Source: JAFALK01 sp036500605 (GTDB lineage Bacteria > Pseudomonadota > Gammaproteobacteria > Burkholderiales > Burkholderiaceae_C). From it: DNA of 64,000 nucleotides. The translations under genes and the position numbers were made by a program. The notes under the pieces were generated by a model. It saw only the letters and a program-made list of their open reading frames with translations. It did not search any database and was not told where the DNA came from. The DNA is taken from contig DASYBU010000016.1 of assembly GCA_036500605.1 (NCBI GenBank), positions 62,001-126,000 on the forward strand, given 5' to 3'. Shown piece after piece: positions 33,791 through 42,842 of the stretch; position 1 is the first letter of the stretch; each line of letters begins with the position of its first letter.

Positions 33791-34168
33791 TTGATCGAAC
33801 ACGTCTCGCTCGGCACCCATCGCTACACCGATGCCACCGTCTTTTACCTGAGCGTGCTGGCTCCGCTGGGCCTTCAACTGCAGCGCAACACGGGCCAGGA
33901 GGTGGCCTTCGGCACGCCGGAGCGCTGGAGCTTCTTTCTCTATCCGATCCCGGAGACTGAGGTGGTCTCGGCCGGCGGCATGCATGTGGCGCTGGGGGCC
34001 GGCTCGCGCGAGCAGGTGCAGGCGGTCTACCGCGCCGCGCTGGCCGCATCCGCCCAGGAAATCTTCTCGCCCCGCGAGCGCCCCGACATCAGCCCCACCT
34101 ACTTTGGCGCGATGTTTGCCGACCTCGATGGGCACCGCATGGAGGTGCTGACCAACGCGGCGGCTTGA
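33791..34168 (+). CDS. VOC/glyoxalase-family protein with TTG start
   Basis: 125 residues. MIEHVSLGTHRYTDATVFYLSVL is the normal start of a VOC domain and ISPTYFGAMFADLDGHRMEVL its end (parts quoted). The initiation codon is TTG, preceded by GGAG at eight bases, with no nearby in-frame ATG. Metal-site residues are His4, a central His, and Glu in MEVL. Substrate unknown. It lies immediately left of the duplicated gene fragment. Confidence 0.75.
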   Translation: MIEHVSLGTHRYTDATVFYLSVLAPLGLQLQRNTGQEVAFGTPERWSFFLYPIPETEVVSAGGMHVALGAGSREQVQAVYRAALAASAQEIFSPRERPDISPTYFGAMFADLDGHRMEVLTNAAA

Positions 34169-34188
34169 GGCTGCGGGCGGCCTGTCGT

Positions 34189-34276
34189 CGCTTAGACCGA
34201 AGCCTGGATGGCTCCGCCTCGTTGCTCAACTCCAGCCAGCGCGCCTCGGCGGCTTCCAGCTCATCGTGGATCGCCT
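34189..34276 (-). pseudogene. duplicated 3' end of the neighbouring ABC-F gene
   Basis: About 88 bases are nearly identical to 34853-34941, the last 28 codons plus stop of the ABC-F gene. The copy reads AIHDELEAAEARWLELSNEA and then loses frame through a one-base deletion, giving a different C-terminus. Together with the intact copy it forms direct repeats around the DUF4160/DUF2442 pair. It is a scar of insertion or of tandem duplication. Confidence 0.85.
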
Positions 34277-34338
34277 CATCCGCTTGCACGTGGAAGCATG
34301 CTGGTCCCGCGTGCGGGCTGATCCAGTACAGTGGTCGA

Positions 34339-34578
34339 ATGGCACCGACAGTCGTCCGCGATGGCAAGTTCCGCTTGTTCTTCTTCTCAAGGGAGGAGCC
34401 GCGAATTCATGTCCACGTGGAGCACCCAGATGGCGAGGCGAAGTTCTGGCTCACGCCTGCCGTTTCACTGGCCACGTACACTGGGCTGTCCGGCCGTCAA
34501 CTGCGCGAGGCCCACTCCATCGTCGAGGCGCATCTCAAGGAGATCCAGGATGCCTGGAACCATCACTTCGGTGGCTGA
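34339..34578 (+). CDS. DUF4160 protein
   Basis: 79 residues: VVRDGKFRLFFFSREEPRIH, then VHVEHPDGEAKFWL, the DUF4160 core, and a C-terminal helix with LREAHSIVEAHLKEIQDAW. Usually found next to a DUF2442 gene, and such pairs are suspected toxin-antitoxin modules without a proven mechanism. It overlaps the DUF2442 gene by 29 bases. It lies between direct repeats of the ABC-F 3' end, so it arrived with the insertion. Confidence 0.85.
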   Translation: MAPTVVRDGKFRLFFFSREEPRIHVHVEHPDGEAKFWLTPAVSLATYTGLSGRQLREAHSIVEAHLKEIQDAWNHHFGG

Positions 34579-34807
34579 GGTCACTCATATCTCAAAGCAC
34601 GGCTTCTGGCTCCTGCTCGGATCCGAGGAGCTCCTTGTGCCGTTCGAGCAGTTTCCCTGGTTCAGAAAGGCCACGATTGAGCAGATCTCTGCAGTGGACT
34701 GGCCATCCGAGAATCACTTGTACTGGCCCCAGCTTGACGTCGACGTGTCCATCGAGTCGATTCGGGATCCTGCAGCGTTTCCTCTAGTGGCCAAGACTGC
34801 GGGCTGA
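34550..34807 (+). CDS. DUF2442 protein
   Basis: 85 residues: ITSVAEVTHISKHGFWLLL, ELLVPFEQFPWFRKATIEQI and LYWPQLDVDVSIESI are the DUF2442 pattern. The ATG at 34550 has AAGGAGA at the right distance, inside the end of the DUF4160 gene. Probable partner of DUF4160; one may be the DNA-binding or neutralising member, but this is not settled. DUF4160 and DUF2442 form the entire cargo of the insertion. Confidence 0.85.
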   Translation: MPGTITSVAEVTHISKHGFWLLLGSEELLVPFEQFPWFRKATIEQISAVDWPSENHLYWPQLDVDVSIESIRDPAAFPLVAKTAG

Positions 34808-34855
34808 CGCGCCCTTCGCGGGCCGCCTTCCGCAGTCCGGTCAAGCATCTTCCGC

Positions 34856-36868
34856 TTAGACCGAAGCCTGGATCGCATCCACCTCGTTGCTCAACTCCAG
34901 CCAGCGCGCCTCGGCGGCTTCCAGTTCATCGTGGATCGCCTTCAGGCGCTTGCCGCCCTCAACGATCTGCGCGGGCGTAGTGCCTGAAGCGGCGAGCTGC
35001 GCCTCGATCGCCGTGCGTTCATCGGCGAGCTTGTTGAGCTTGACGTCGATGGCGTCCATTTCCTTGCGCATGGGGCGGGTCTGATCGGCCAGGCGCTGAC
35101 GAGCCTGGCCGCTGACCTTGCGGTCTTCACGCGGCGCAACGGCCGCAGGCGTTGGCGCTGCAACGGGCGCAGCCACAGGGGCAGCTTTCGGAGCCGGGGT
35201 GGGCGCGGACGCGAGCACAGCAGGCGACTTGAGCGCCTTCTTGGCCTCTTCCTTGGCCAGCTTGGCGGCTTCCTTGGATTGGTCGAGCAACCATTTCTGG
35301 TAGTCGTCCAGGTCGCCATCGAAGGGGCCCACGCCGCCCGCAGTGACGAGCCAGAACTCGTCGCAGACTTCGCGCAGCATCGCGCGGTCATGGCTGACCA
35401 GCATGACGGTGCCTTCAAACTCGTTGAGCGCCATCGAGAGCGCTTCACGTGTTTGCAAGTCCAGATGGTTGGTCGGCTCGTCCAGCAGCAAGAGGTTGGG
35501 GCGCTGCCAGACCAGCATGGCCAGCACGAGGCGCGCCTTCTCGCCACCGGAGAGGCTGCCCACCTCCTGGTTGACCATCGATCCGACAAAGCGGAACTGG
35601 CCCAGGAAATCGCGCAGCTCCTGCTCGCGCGCGTTGGGGCTGACTTCCTTGGCCAGTCGGACCATGTGCATCAGCGGGCCTTCATCGGGCCGCAGCACGT
35701 CCATTTCCTGCTGGGCGAAGTAGCCGATCGTGAGGCCCTTGCCTTCGGTGATCTTGCCGCCCATCGCACGCTGGGCGCGCGCGATCGTCTTCACCACCGT
35801 CGACTTGCCCTGGCCGTTGGCGCCGAGGATGCCGATGCGCTGGCCGGCGAGCACCGAGCGGTCGATGCCGCGCACGATGATCTTCTCGCCTTCGTCGGTG
35901 TCGTAACCGCAGCTGACTTGGTCGAACATCAGCATGGGGTTGGGCAGCGAAACCGGCTCGCGGAACTCGAAGGAGAAGTCCGAGGCGGTCAGCACCGGCG
36001 CGAGCTTTTCCATGCGTTCCAGCGCCTTCACGCGGCTCTGCGCCTGCTTGGCCTTGCTGGCCTTGGCCTTGAAGCGGTCGATGAACTTCTGCAGATGGGC
36101 CATGCGGTCCTGCTGCTTCTCGAACGCGGACTGCTGCAGGACCATGCGCTCGGCGCGCATCAGCTCGAAGGCGCTGTAGTTGCCGCCATAACGCATCAGC
36201 TTGGCGTCATCCAGATGCAGCGTGACCTTGGTGATCGCGTCGAGGAATTCGCGGTCATGGCTGATGATGATCAGCGTGCCGTCGTAGCGTTGCAGCCAGG
36301 CTTCGAGCCAGACGAGGGCGTCCAGGTCCAAGTGGTTGGTCGGCTCGTCGAGCAGCATCAGGTCGGCCGGGCACATCAGCGCGCGGGCCAGTTGCAGGCG
36401 CATGCGCCAGCCGCCCGAGAAGCTGTTGACCGGAGCGTCGACCTGCGCGCCCTTGAAGCCCAGGCCCATCAGCAGGGCCTGCGCGCGGGGCTTGGCATCG
36501 AAGGCGCCGGCGTCCATCAGCATGCCGTGCGCGTCGGCCATCGCGTGGCCGTCTTCGGCGGCCTCGGCGGCGGCAAGAGCCGCTTCGGCGGCCATCAGGC
36601 GCGTGTCGCCTTGCAGCACGTAGTTGGTGGCCGACTCATCGGTCTCGGGCATGTTCTGCGCCACTTCGCCCACGGCCCACTGGCGCGGGATCTCGACATC
36701 GCCCTTGTCGCTTTGCAGGCGGTCGGTCAGCAGCGAAAAGAGACTCGATTTGCCGGCGCCATTGCGGCCGACCAGGCCGATCTTCTCGCCCGGTTGCAGG
36801 GTGACGCTCGCGTCGTCGAGGACGATCTTGGTGCCGCGGCGCAGCGTGATGTTTCTAAGATTGATCAA
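34856..36868 (-). CDS. ABC-F ATPase (YheS/Uup type)
   Basis: 670 residues with two ATPase cassettes and no membrane domain. First cassette: GRNGAGKSS (about 35), SFSGGWRMR, LLDEPTNHLD. Second: GANGQGKST, SLSGGEKAR, LLDEPTNHLD. The linker between them is rich in charged helix (MERMEKL-like). An Ala/Pro-rich stretch and a coiled coil end the protein. ABC-F proteins bind the ribosome E site and rescue stalled translation. The start overlaps prmB's stop by 4 bases. Its 3' end is the sequence duplicated at 34189. Confidence 0.93.
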   Translation of the reverse strand: MINLRNITLRRGTKIVLDDASVTLQPGEKIGLVGRNGAGKSSLFSLLTDRLQSDKGDVEIPRQWAVGEVAQNMPETDESATNYVLQGDTRLMAAEAALAAAEAAEDGHAMADAHGMLMDAGAFDAKPRAQALLMGLGFKGAQVDAPVNSFSGGWRMRLQLARALMCPADLMLLDEPTNHLDLDALVWLEAWLQRYDGTLIIISHDREFLDAITKVTLHLDDAKLMRYGGNYSAFELMRAERMVLQQSAFEKQQDRMAHLQKFIDRFKAKASKAKQAQSRVKALERMEKLAPVLTASDFSFEFREPVSLPNPMLMFDQVSCGYDTDEGEKIIVRGIDRSVLAGQRIGILGANGQGKSTVVKTIARAQRAMGGKITEGKGLTIGYFAQQEMDVLRPDEGPLMHMVRLAKEVSPNAREQELRDFLGQFRFVGSMVNQEVGSLSGGEKARLVLAMLVWQRPNLLLLDEPTNHLDLQTREALSMALNEFEGTVMLVSHDRAMLREVCDEFWLVTAGGVGPFDGDLDDYQKWLLDQSKEAAKLAKEEAKKALKSPAVLASAPTPAPKAAPVAAPVAAPTPAAVAPREDRKVSGQARQRLADQTRPMRKEMDAIDVKLNKLADERTAIEAQLAASGTTPAQIVEGGKRLKAIHDELEAAEARWLELSNEVDAIQASV

Positions 36869-37737
36869 GGTAAGGCTTCTTTCGTGACCAGCAGGACCTG
36901 GTCTTCGCCGGACGAGGTGTCCATCCAGGCGACTTCGAGCTGCGGGAATGCCGCTTCAAAAAATGCGCGCTCGTTGCCGATTTCCAGCACGAGCACGCCG
37001 TGTTCATTCAGATGCGCGGGCGCATCGGCCAGCAGTTGGCGGATGAAATCCATGCCGTCAGCGCCGCCGGCCAGGGCCAGCTCGGGCTCGGCGCGATATT
37101 CAGCGGGCAGGGCGGCCATCGAGGCGCTGTTCACGTAGGGCGGGTTGCACAGGATCAGGTCATAACGCTTCGCTTCAGCGGGGCCGCCGGGCTTCAGACC
37201 ATCGCCCAGCAACAGGCGGATGCGGTCTTGCAAGCCATGCTTGTCCACGTTGATGCGGGCGACCTGCAATGCTTCCGGGCTCAGATCGATGGCGTCGACC
37301 GCCACATCGGGCCAGGCCATCGCGGCCAGCACGGCCAGGCTGCCGTTGCCCGTGCACAGATCGAGCACCTGCGTGGTGTGCGGGCCGAGCCAGGCGTCGA
37401 TGCTGGCATCGGCGATCAGCTCGGCGATGAAGCTGCGCGGCACGATGGCGCGTTCGTCCACGTAGAAGGGCACGCCCTGCAGCCACGCTTCCTGCGTGAG
37501 GTAGGCGGCGGGCTTGCGGGTGGCGATGCGTTCGCCCACGAGCGCCTCGATCGAGGCTTGCTGTTCTGCTGAGAGCTCGTCTTCCTCATGCTCGTGCAGG
37601 GTGTCGAGCGGCAAGCCCAGGCGCCACAGCGCGAGCCAGACGGCTTCGTCGAGCGCGCTGATCGTGCCATGCCCAAACGAAACGCCCGCTTCAGATAAGC
37701 GGGCGGCTTGGGCCTCGATGCATTGCAGTAACTTCAT
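36865..37737 (-). CDS. prmB: ribosomal protein L3 glutamine methyltransferase
   Basis: 290 residues. The N-terminal helical domain precedes a class I methyltransferase fold with VLDLCTGNGSLAVLAA (SAM motif I) and ILCNPPYVN, the NPPY glutamine-binding motif. PRSFIAELI before the fold is typical of PrmB rather than PrmC (release-factor enzyme). It methylates Gln of L3. It is followed by the ABC-F gene with a 4-bp overlap, a translation-related operon. Start at 37737 is the first Met of the conserved region. Confidence 0.92.
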   Translation of the reverse strand: MKLLQCIEAQAARLSEAGVSFGHGTISALDEAVWLALWRLGLPLDTLHEHEEDELSAEQQASIEALVGERIATRKPAAYLTQEAWLQGVPFYVDERAIVPRSFIAELIADASIDAWLGPHTTQVLDLCTGNGSLAVLAAMAWPDVAVDAIDLSPEALQVARINVDKHGLQDRIRLLLGDGLKPGGPAEAKRYDLILCNPPYVNSASMAALPAEYRAEPELALAGGADGMDFIRQLLADAPAHLNEHGVLVLEIGNERAFFEAAFPQLEVAWMDTSSGEDQVLLVTKEALP

Positions 37738-37798
37738 GGTTGCCAGGACTGGGGAAGCGGCGATTGTCGCCGATGGGGCGACGGCGCCGCCTCCGGAC

Positions 37799-39682
37799 CT
37801 AGCGGCTGGCGGCTTCGGCGGGTGGCTTTGGCGGCGCGGCCGTGTCCGCCGATGCGACCGGATCCGCGGCCAGCCCGTAGCGCGCGGCGTTGTCGTCGAT
37901 CGTCTTGTCGAGCTGGCGGGCGGCCTCGATGTCGGCCTGGCCTTGCGCCAATTCGCCCTGCTTGCGACGCACGATGCCGCGCCCGTAGAGCGACCAACTG
38001 GTCTTCGGCCGAAGCTCCAGCGCGTGATCGAAATCGCTGCGCGCCTTGCGCAGTTCGCCGCGGCGCAGGCGCAGCCAGGCGCGGCTGTCGTAGTAGGAGC
38101 CATCGTCTGAGTTGCGGTCGATGGCCTCGTCGCAGTCGTCGAGTGCTTCCTTGAGCTCGACGTTCAGCAGCATGCGCGCCCAGCAGCGGTTGTTGTAGAC
38201 CGTGGCCAGTTCGTGGTCCTTCGGGTGGGACTTGATCCACAAGCCCCACTGTGGCAGGGCCGCTTCGTGCAGCTCGAGATGCTGGTAGAGCCGGGCGATC
38301 CGCAGGCGCTCGCTGGCCTGGGGCGCCAGGATCTTGTCGAGCATTTGCAGATCCTGGATCGCGCCTTCGCGGTCCTTGGCCTGGGCGCGCAACTCGGCGC
38401 GGCGCAGGCGAGGCTCGGCCAGCAGGGCGTCGAGCCGCAGCGCTGCACTGAAATCCCTCATGGCCAGCTCTTGCTGCCCCGCCATCTCGTGCACGGCACC
38501 GCGCCGCACGAAGTAGTCGGCGACCTGGGGTGCCATCTCGCAGGCATGGTCCAGATCGGCCAGGGCGTGGGCGTAATCGAGGCGCGCGGCGGAGGCTGCA
38601 CCGCGCCGCGCGTAGCCGACTGCATCGGTGGGCTCGTCTGCGCTTGCGGCAGCGCTTGCAGCACTCTCGGCGTTGGCCGCGCCCGCCGGCAAGGCGTGCC
38701 CCGCCGCCTTGGCGCGCTCGACCGCACTGAGCAGGAAGACCGGGCCGCCGTTGTACGTGAAGTACATGCGATGCTGTTTTTTCGAGACGTAGATGCGGTG
38801 CGAGAGGAAGAAGTCGATGCCCAGCATCATGTCGAAATCGTTGTCCGAGAAATCGGCAACTTCCATGCGGATGTTCGAGATCGCTTCGCCGCCGAGCTCG
38901 AACTTGTCGGCCACCGCGGTCCAGGATTCGGCGTTGCCGCGCCCCGCACCGTAGATCCGGCCGTTCGGCTTCATGTCGGTGATGCCGGCTCGCTTGGCCG
39001 CGCTGAGCGAGACCGACGAGAGGGCGCCGGTGTCGAACAGGACGTCGAGCTTCTTGCCGTTGAGCCGCGCGGTGCCCACGATGGCCGGCACCTTCGATGA
39101 GCGGTTGCTGTCCTGAAGCTCGAGCTCGCCGACGGGCTTGTCGCCAGCCCAGTACGCCATCATGGTCTTGCTGCAATCATCGTTGGGGAAGATCAGCTTG
39201 ATGGAGCCATGCGCGAGGTCGTATTCGACGTCCGCGATGGCCAGGAAGTTGCGGCCCAGCAAGCCCATCGTGCCGTTGGTCTCGGCATTGCCGCCGACGA
39301 TGAACTCGACGTTCGGGATCTCGCTGTTACCCACTTTCACGGTCTTCACGGTCGTGAGCCCGGCATCGACCGAGCCGGTCAAACCCTCGATGCGAAAGCC
39401 GTAGGGGAGGGAGCCGATCCGCAGGTTCAATTGCTGAGCGGCAGCATGCGTCAGGAAGCTGTAGAAGGCGCCGCTGTCCACGATCAGCGGTACCTCCGTG
39501 CCGTTGATGCCCAGGGTGGTGACGGCCCGCAGGCCGACCATGGTCACGGGCAATTCAAGCGTCTGGAGCTTGCACGCCGCCGAGGCCGGTTTCGGCAGCA
39601 TCAGCAAGAAACTCAGTGCGATGACCGCGCTGGGCAAGAATATTTTTGCGGCGCGGAGGCGTCGCGCAGAGCAAACGAACAT
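37799..39682 (-). CDS. two retropepsin-like domains fused to tetratricopeptide repeats (paralogue 1)
   Basis: 627 residues. Signal peptide ends at ASA near 36. Two complete retropepsin-type domains follow: Asp69 in IVDSGAFYSF with GLLGRNFLAI at its end, and Asp218 in LFDTGALSSV with MLGIDFFLSH at its end. From about residue 360 the chain is TPR-like helices (YARRGAASAARLDYAHALADLDHA, in part) to near the C-terminus. It may be a single-chain aspartic protease, periplasmic or surface-held, with TPRs to bind substrate or partner. It lies directly downstream of paralogue 2, 10 bp apart, and upstream of prmB on the same strand. Confidence 0.8.
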   Translation of the reverse strand: MFVCSARRLRAAKIFLPSAVIALSFLLMLPKPASAACKLQTLELPVTMVGLRAVTTLGINGTEVPLIVDSGAFYSFLTHAAAQQLNLRIGSLPYGFRIEGLTGSVDAGLTTVKTVKVGNSEIPNVEFIVGGNAETNGTMGLLGRNFLAIADVEYDLAHGSIKLIFPNDDCSKTMMAYWAGDKPVGELELQDSNRSSKVPAIVGTARLNGKKLDVLFDTGALSSVSLSAAKRAGITDMKPNGRIYGAGRGNAESWTAVADKFELGGEAISNIRMEVADFSDNDFDMMLGIDFFLSHRIYVSKKQHRMYFTYNGGPVFLLSAVERAKAAGHALPAGAANAESAASAAASADEPTDAVGYARRGAASAARLDYAHALADLDHACEMAPQVADYFVRRGAVHEMAGQQELAMRDFSAALRLDALLAEPRLRRAELRAQAKDREGAIQDLQMLDKILAPQASERLRIARLYQHLELHEAALPQWGLWIKSHPKDHELATVYNNRCWARMLLNVELKEALDDCDEAIDRNSDDGSYYDSRAWLRLRRGELRKARSDFDHALELRPKTSWSLYGRGIVRRKQGELAQGQADIEAARQLDKTIDDNAARYGLAADPVASADTAAPPKPPAEAASR

Positions 39683-39692
39683 CGCGACGCCC

Positions 39693-41558
39693 TTATCTTG
39701 TGGGGGCCAAGGCCTGTTGCTCGGCGGAAAAGCCATAACGCGCGTTTTCAGCGTCAACTGTGGGCCTGAGCTTGCGGGCCGCCGCCAGATCGGCCTGCCC
39801 CGCGGCTTCATCGCCGAGCTTGCGCCGGGCGATGCCGCGCCCGTAGACCGCCCAGACGAAGTTGGGATTGAGCTCAAGCGCGCGGTCGAAATCGGCCAGG
39901 GCCTTGCTCGCATCCCCCTGGCGCAGGCGCAACCAGCCGCGCGTGTTGTAGGCCACGCCCGCCTTGCCCTCTCGGTGGACGGCTTCGTCGCAATCGTCGA
40001 GCGCTGCCTTGAGCTCGGTGTTCAAGCTCGTGCGAGCCCAGCAGCGGTCGTTGTAGACCCGGCCGAGCAGGACGTCGTTCGGATGCGCGGCGATCCAGGC
40101 GGTCCATTGCGGGATCGCGGCTTCGGGCATGTCGAGGGCCTGGTAGAGCTGCGCGAGTCGCAAGCGCTCGTTCGCCTGGGGCGACAGCGTCTGGTCCAGC
40201 GTGCGCAGGTCCTCGATCGCACTGCGGCGGTTCTTCGTGGCCGCGAGCAGCGTGGCGCGGCGCACGCGCGCTTCGGCATGCGCGGGATCGAGTTGCAGCG
40301 CCGTGTCCAGGTCCTTCAAGGCCAGCGAGAACTGGCGCATCGCCTCGTGCACGGCTGCGCGGCGCGCGAAATAGTCGGCCATCTGAGGTGCCATCTGGCA
40401 GGCGCGGTTCAAGTCGGCCAGGGCGCTGGCGTAGTCCAGGCGCGCGGCCGACGCCGCGCCGCGCCGCGCAAAGCCCGCGGCATCGGTGGGCTCGTCCGCG
40501 CCGCTCGCTGCAGAGGTCGTCGCAACAGGGGCACTGGCGGCATTTGAGGCGGTGTCGGTCGTTCCCGACTTGGCCATCTCCAGGGCATCAAGCTTGAAGA
40601 TCGTTCCGCCGTTGTACGTGAAATACACGCGCCGCTGCCGCTTCGAGACGTAGATGCGGTGCGAGAGGAAGAAGTCGATGCCGAGCAGCATGTCGGCGTT
40701 CTTGAGGTCGAAATCGCCGATGGCCAGCCGGACGTTGGAGATCGTTTCGCTGCCGATCGCGAAGCGCTCGACGGGCGCCGTCCATCGGTCCACTTCGCCG
40801 CGGCCGACGCCGTGGATCTTGCCGGCCGGGGTCATGTCGGTGATGCCGGCTCGCCGGGCCGCGCTCAGCGAGACGGTGGACGAGGCGCCCGTATCAAACA
40901 TGACTTCGATCCGCTTGCCGTTGAGCTCGGCGAAGCCCCGGATCGGCGGCCTGCTGGATCTGGCTTTGGACTTGGACTTCGGCTTGTAGTCTTCCAGCAT
41001 CACGATCTCGGAGACCGTCTTGCCCCCCTCCGCCCAATAGGCCATGTTCTGCTCGCCGCAGTCGTCGTTGGGGAAGAAGAGCTTGATGACGCCGTGGGCG
41101 AGGTCATATTCGACGTCGCCGGCGCCCAGGAAGTTGCGTCCCAGCAGGCCCACGCTGCCCTCGCTGCCGATATTGCCGCCGACGACGAAGTCCACATTCG
41201 CGATCTCGCCGTTGCGCAGCTGCACGCGCTTCACGGTGGTCAGGTCGGCTTCCATCGAGCCTGTCACACCGTTGATGTTCATCCCTTCGGGCAGCACTTC
41301 GAGCGGCAGTTTCAGTTGCTCGGCCACTGCATGGGTCAGCATGCTGAAGAAGGCGCCGCTGTCCACGATCAGGGGAACCTGCGTGCCATTGATGCCCAAG
41401 GTGGCGACGGCTCGCGAGCCGATCAGGGTGACGGGCAGCTCGATCGGGGTGAGCTTGCAGTCCGCCGCAGCGGGGCTCGACAGCATCGTGAGGCTCAACG
41501 CCAGAGCTGGGCCGGACACACAGCTTTTCCAGATACCGCGATACGGCTTGAAATACAT
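39693..41558 (-). CDS. two retropepsin-like domains fused to tetratricopeptide repeats (paralogue 2)
   Basis: 621 residues with the same plan as its neighbour: signal peptide to about 33 (AAA), first aspartic site IVDSGAFFSM, second MFDTGASSTV, then TPR units from about residue 370. Similarity runs the full length, so the two genes arose by tandem duplication. The first domain ends LLGRNFLGAG and the second LLGIDFFLSH. The Arg/Lys-rich stretch between the domains (KPKSKSKARSSR) is unique to this copy. GGAGAAGG lies before the start region, where GTG GTG GGC ATG gives two possible starts. Confidence 0.8.
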   Translation of the reverse strand: MYFKPYRGIWKSCVSGPALALSLTMLSSPAAADCKLTPIELPVTLIGSRAVATLGINGTQVPLIVDSGAFFSMLTHAVAEQLKLPLEVLPEGMNINGVTGSMEADLTTVKRVQLRNGEIANVDFVVGGNIGSEGSVGLLGRNFLGAGDVEYDLAHGVIKLFFPNDDCGEQNMAYWAEGGKTVSEIVMLEDYKPKSKSKARSSRPPIRGFAELNGKRIEVMFDTGASSTVSLSAARRAGITDMTPAGKIHGVGRGEVDRWTAPVERFAIGSETISNVRLAIGDFDLKNADMLLGIDFFLSHRIYVSKRQRRVYFTYNGGTIFKLDALEMAKSGTTDTASNAASAPVATTSAASGADEPTDAAGFARRGAASAARLDYASALADLNRACQMAPQMADYFARRAAVHEAMRQFSLALKDLDTALQLDPAHAEARVRRATLLAATKNRRSAIEDLRTLDQTLSPQANERLRLAQLYQALDMPEAAIPQWTAWIAAHPNDVLLGRVYNDRCWARTSLNTELKAALDDCDEAVHREGKAGVAYNTRGWLRLRQGDASKALADFDRALELNPNFVWAVYGRGIARRKLGDEAAGQADLAAARKLRPTVDAENARYGFSAEQQALAPTR

Positions 41559-41687
41559 GCCCACCACCTTCTCCCTTGTGTTTTGCGGGCGGGTGGCGCT
41601 TCGCGCTCTGAACCCGTCTGCTGGCGCACGACTTTAGTTCAGCCGAGGGGAGGTTTTGAGGAGCAAGACCTCGGTGTTTGTGCTCGG

Positions 41688-42833
41688 TCAGGCCAACAGA
41701 AGTGCCATCGCGCGCCGGTAGATGTTCTTCAGCGGCTCCACGTTGTCGACCGGGATGTTCTCGTCGATCTTGTGGATGGTGGCGTTGATGGGGCCGAACT
41801 CGATCACCTGCGGGCAGAGCTTGGCGATGAAGCGGCCGTCTGACGTGCCGCCGGTGGTGGAGAGCGCGGGCTTGCGGCCGAGTTCGGCTTCGATGGCTTG
41901 CGTGAGCGCATCGCTCAGGCTGCCGATCGGCGTGAGGAAGGGCTCGCCGCCGAGCGTCCAGGCGATCGTGTAGTCGAGGCCGTGGCGATCGAGCAGGTCA
42001 TGCACGCGTGTGCGCAGTTGCTCAGGCGTGGATTCGGTCGAGAAGCGGAAATTGAAGTCAGCCACCATCTCGCCGGGGATCACGTTGGTGGCGCCGGTGC
42101 CGGCATTGAGGTTGGAGATCTGGAAGCTGGTGGCGGGGAAGTAGTCGTTGCCGGCGTCCCAGATGATCGTCACCAGTTCGGCCAGTGCGGCGGCGGCCTG
42201 GTGGATCGGGTTGCGCGCCAGTTGCGGGTAGGCCACGTGGCCCTGCACGCCGCGCACATTCAGCCGGCCGGACAGTGTGCCGCGACGGCCGTTCTTGATC
42301 ATGTCGCCGAGCTGTTCGACCGAGGTGGGTTCGCCGACGATGCAGCAGTCGAGGCGTTCGCCGCGTGCCTTGAAGACCTCGCAGCAGGCTTGCGTGCCGT
42401 CGATCGCGGGGCCCTCTTCGTCGCTCGTCAAAAGCAGGGCCAGCGTGCCGGCGTGATCGGGATGCGTCGCGACAAATTCTTCGGCGGCCACCACCATCGC
42501 GGCGACGGAGCCCTTCATGTCGGCCGCGCCGCGCCCGTAGATGCGGCCGTCGCGGTAGCTGGGCACGAAGGGCGCGCTGGTCCAGGTGTCGATGCGGCCG
42601 GTGGGCACCACATCGGTATGGCCGGCGAACAGCAGGACTGGCGCATCGGCGGCCTGGCCGACGCGCTTGGCAAACAGATTGCTCACGCGGTGGCCGGGCG
42701 GGCCGCTGTCCAGGCGTTCGATGATGAAGCCCAGCGGCTCGAGCCGTGCGGCGATCAGGTCCTGGCAGCCAGCGTCCGAAGGGGTGACCGATTCGCGGGC
42801 AATCAGGGCCTCAAGCAGTTGAAGCGTCTTCAT
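41688..42833 (-). CDS. dapE: succinyl-diaminopimelate desuccinylase
   Basis: 381 residues, M20 peptidase fold. Metal-site motifs: LLFAGHTDVVP (His68 region), YGRGAADMKGS and TSDEEGPAIDG; the lid domain holds RGVQGHVAYP and the end holds STTGGTSDGRF. It removes succinate from N-succinyl-diaminopimelate in lysine and peptidoglycan synthesis. It is the last gene of dapC-dapD-pilU-dapE, 9 bp after pilU. Confidence 0.95.
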   Translation of the reverse strand: MKTLQLLEALIARESVTPSDAGCQDLIAARLEPLGFIIERLDSGPPGHRVSNLFAKRVGQAADAPVLLFAGHTDVVPTGRIDTWTSAPFVPSYRDGRIYGRGAADMKGSVAAMVVAAEEFVATHPDHAGTLALLLTSDEEGPAIDGTQACCEVFKARGERLDCCIVGEPTSVEQLGDMIKNGRRGTLSGRLNVRGVQGHVAYPQLARNPIHQAAAALAELVTIIWDAGNDYFPATSFQISNLNAGTGATNVIPGEMVADFNFRFSTESTPEQLRTRVHDLLDRHGLDYTIAWTLGGEPFLTPIGSLSDALTQAIEAELGRKPALSTTGGTSDGRFIAKLCPQVIEFGPINATIHKIDENIPVDNVEPLKNIYRRAMALLLA

Positions 42834-42842
42834 GCCCGCGCC

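Noticed and set aside
34089..34367. A 92-codon minus-strand protein-coding gene containing AIHDELEAAEARWLEL
   Set aside because: It is only the duplicated end of the ABC-F gene read through in a random context, antisense to DUF4160.
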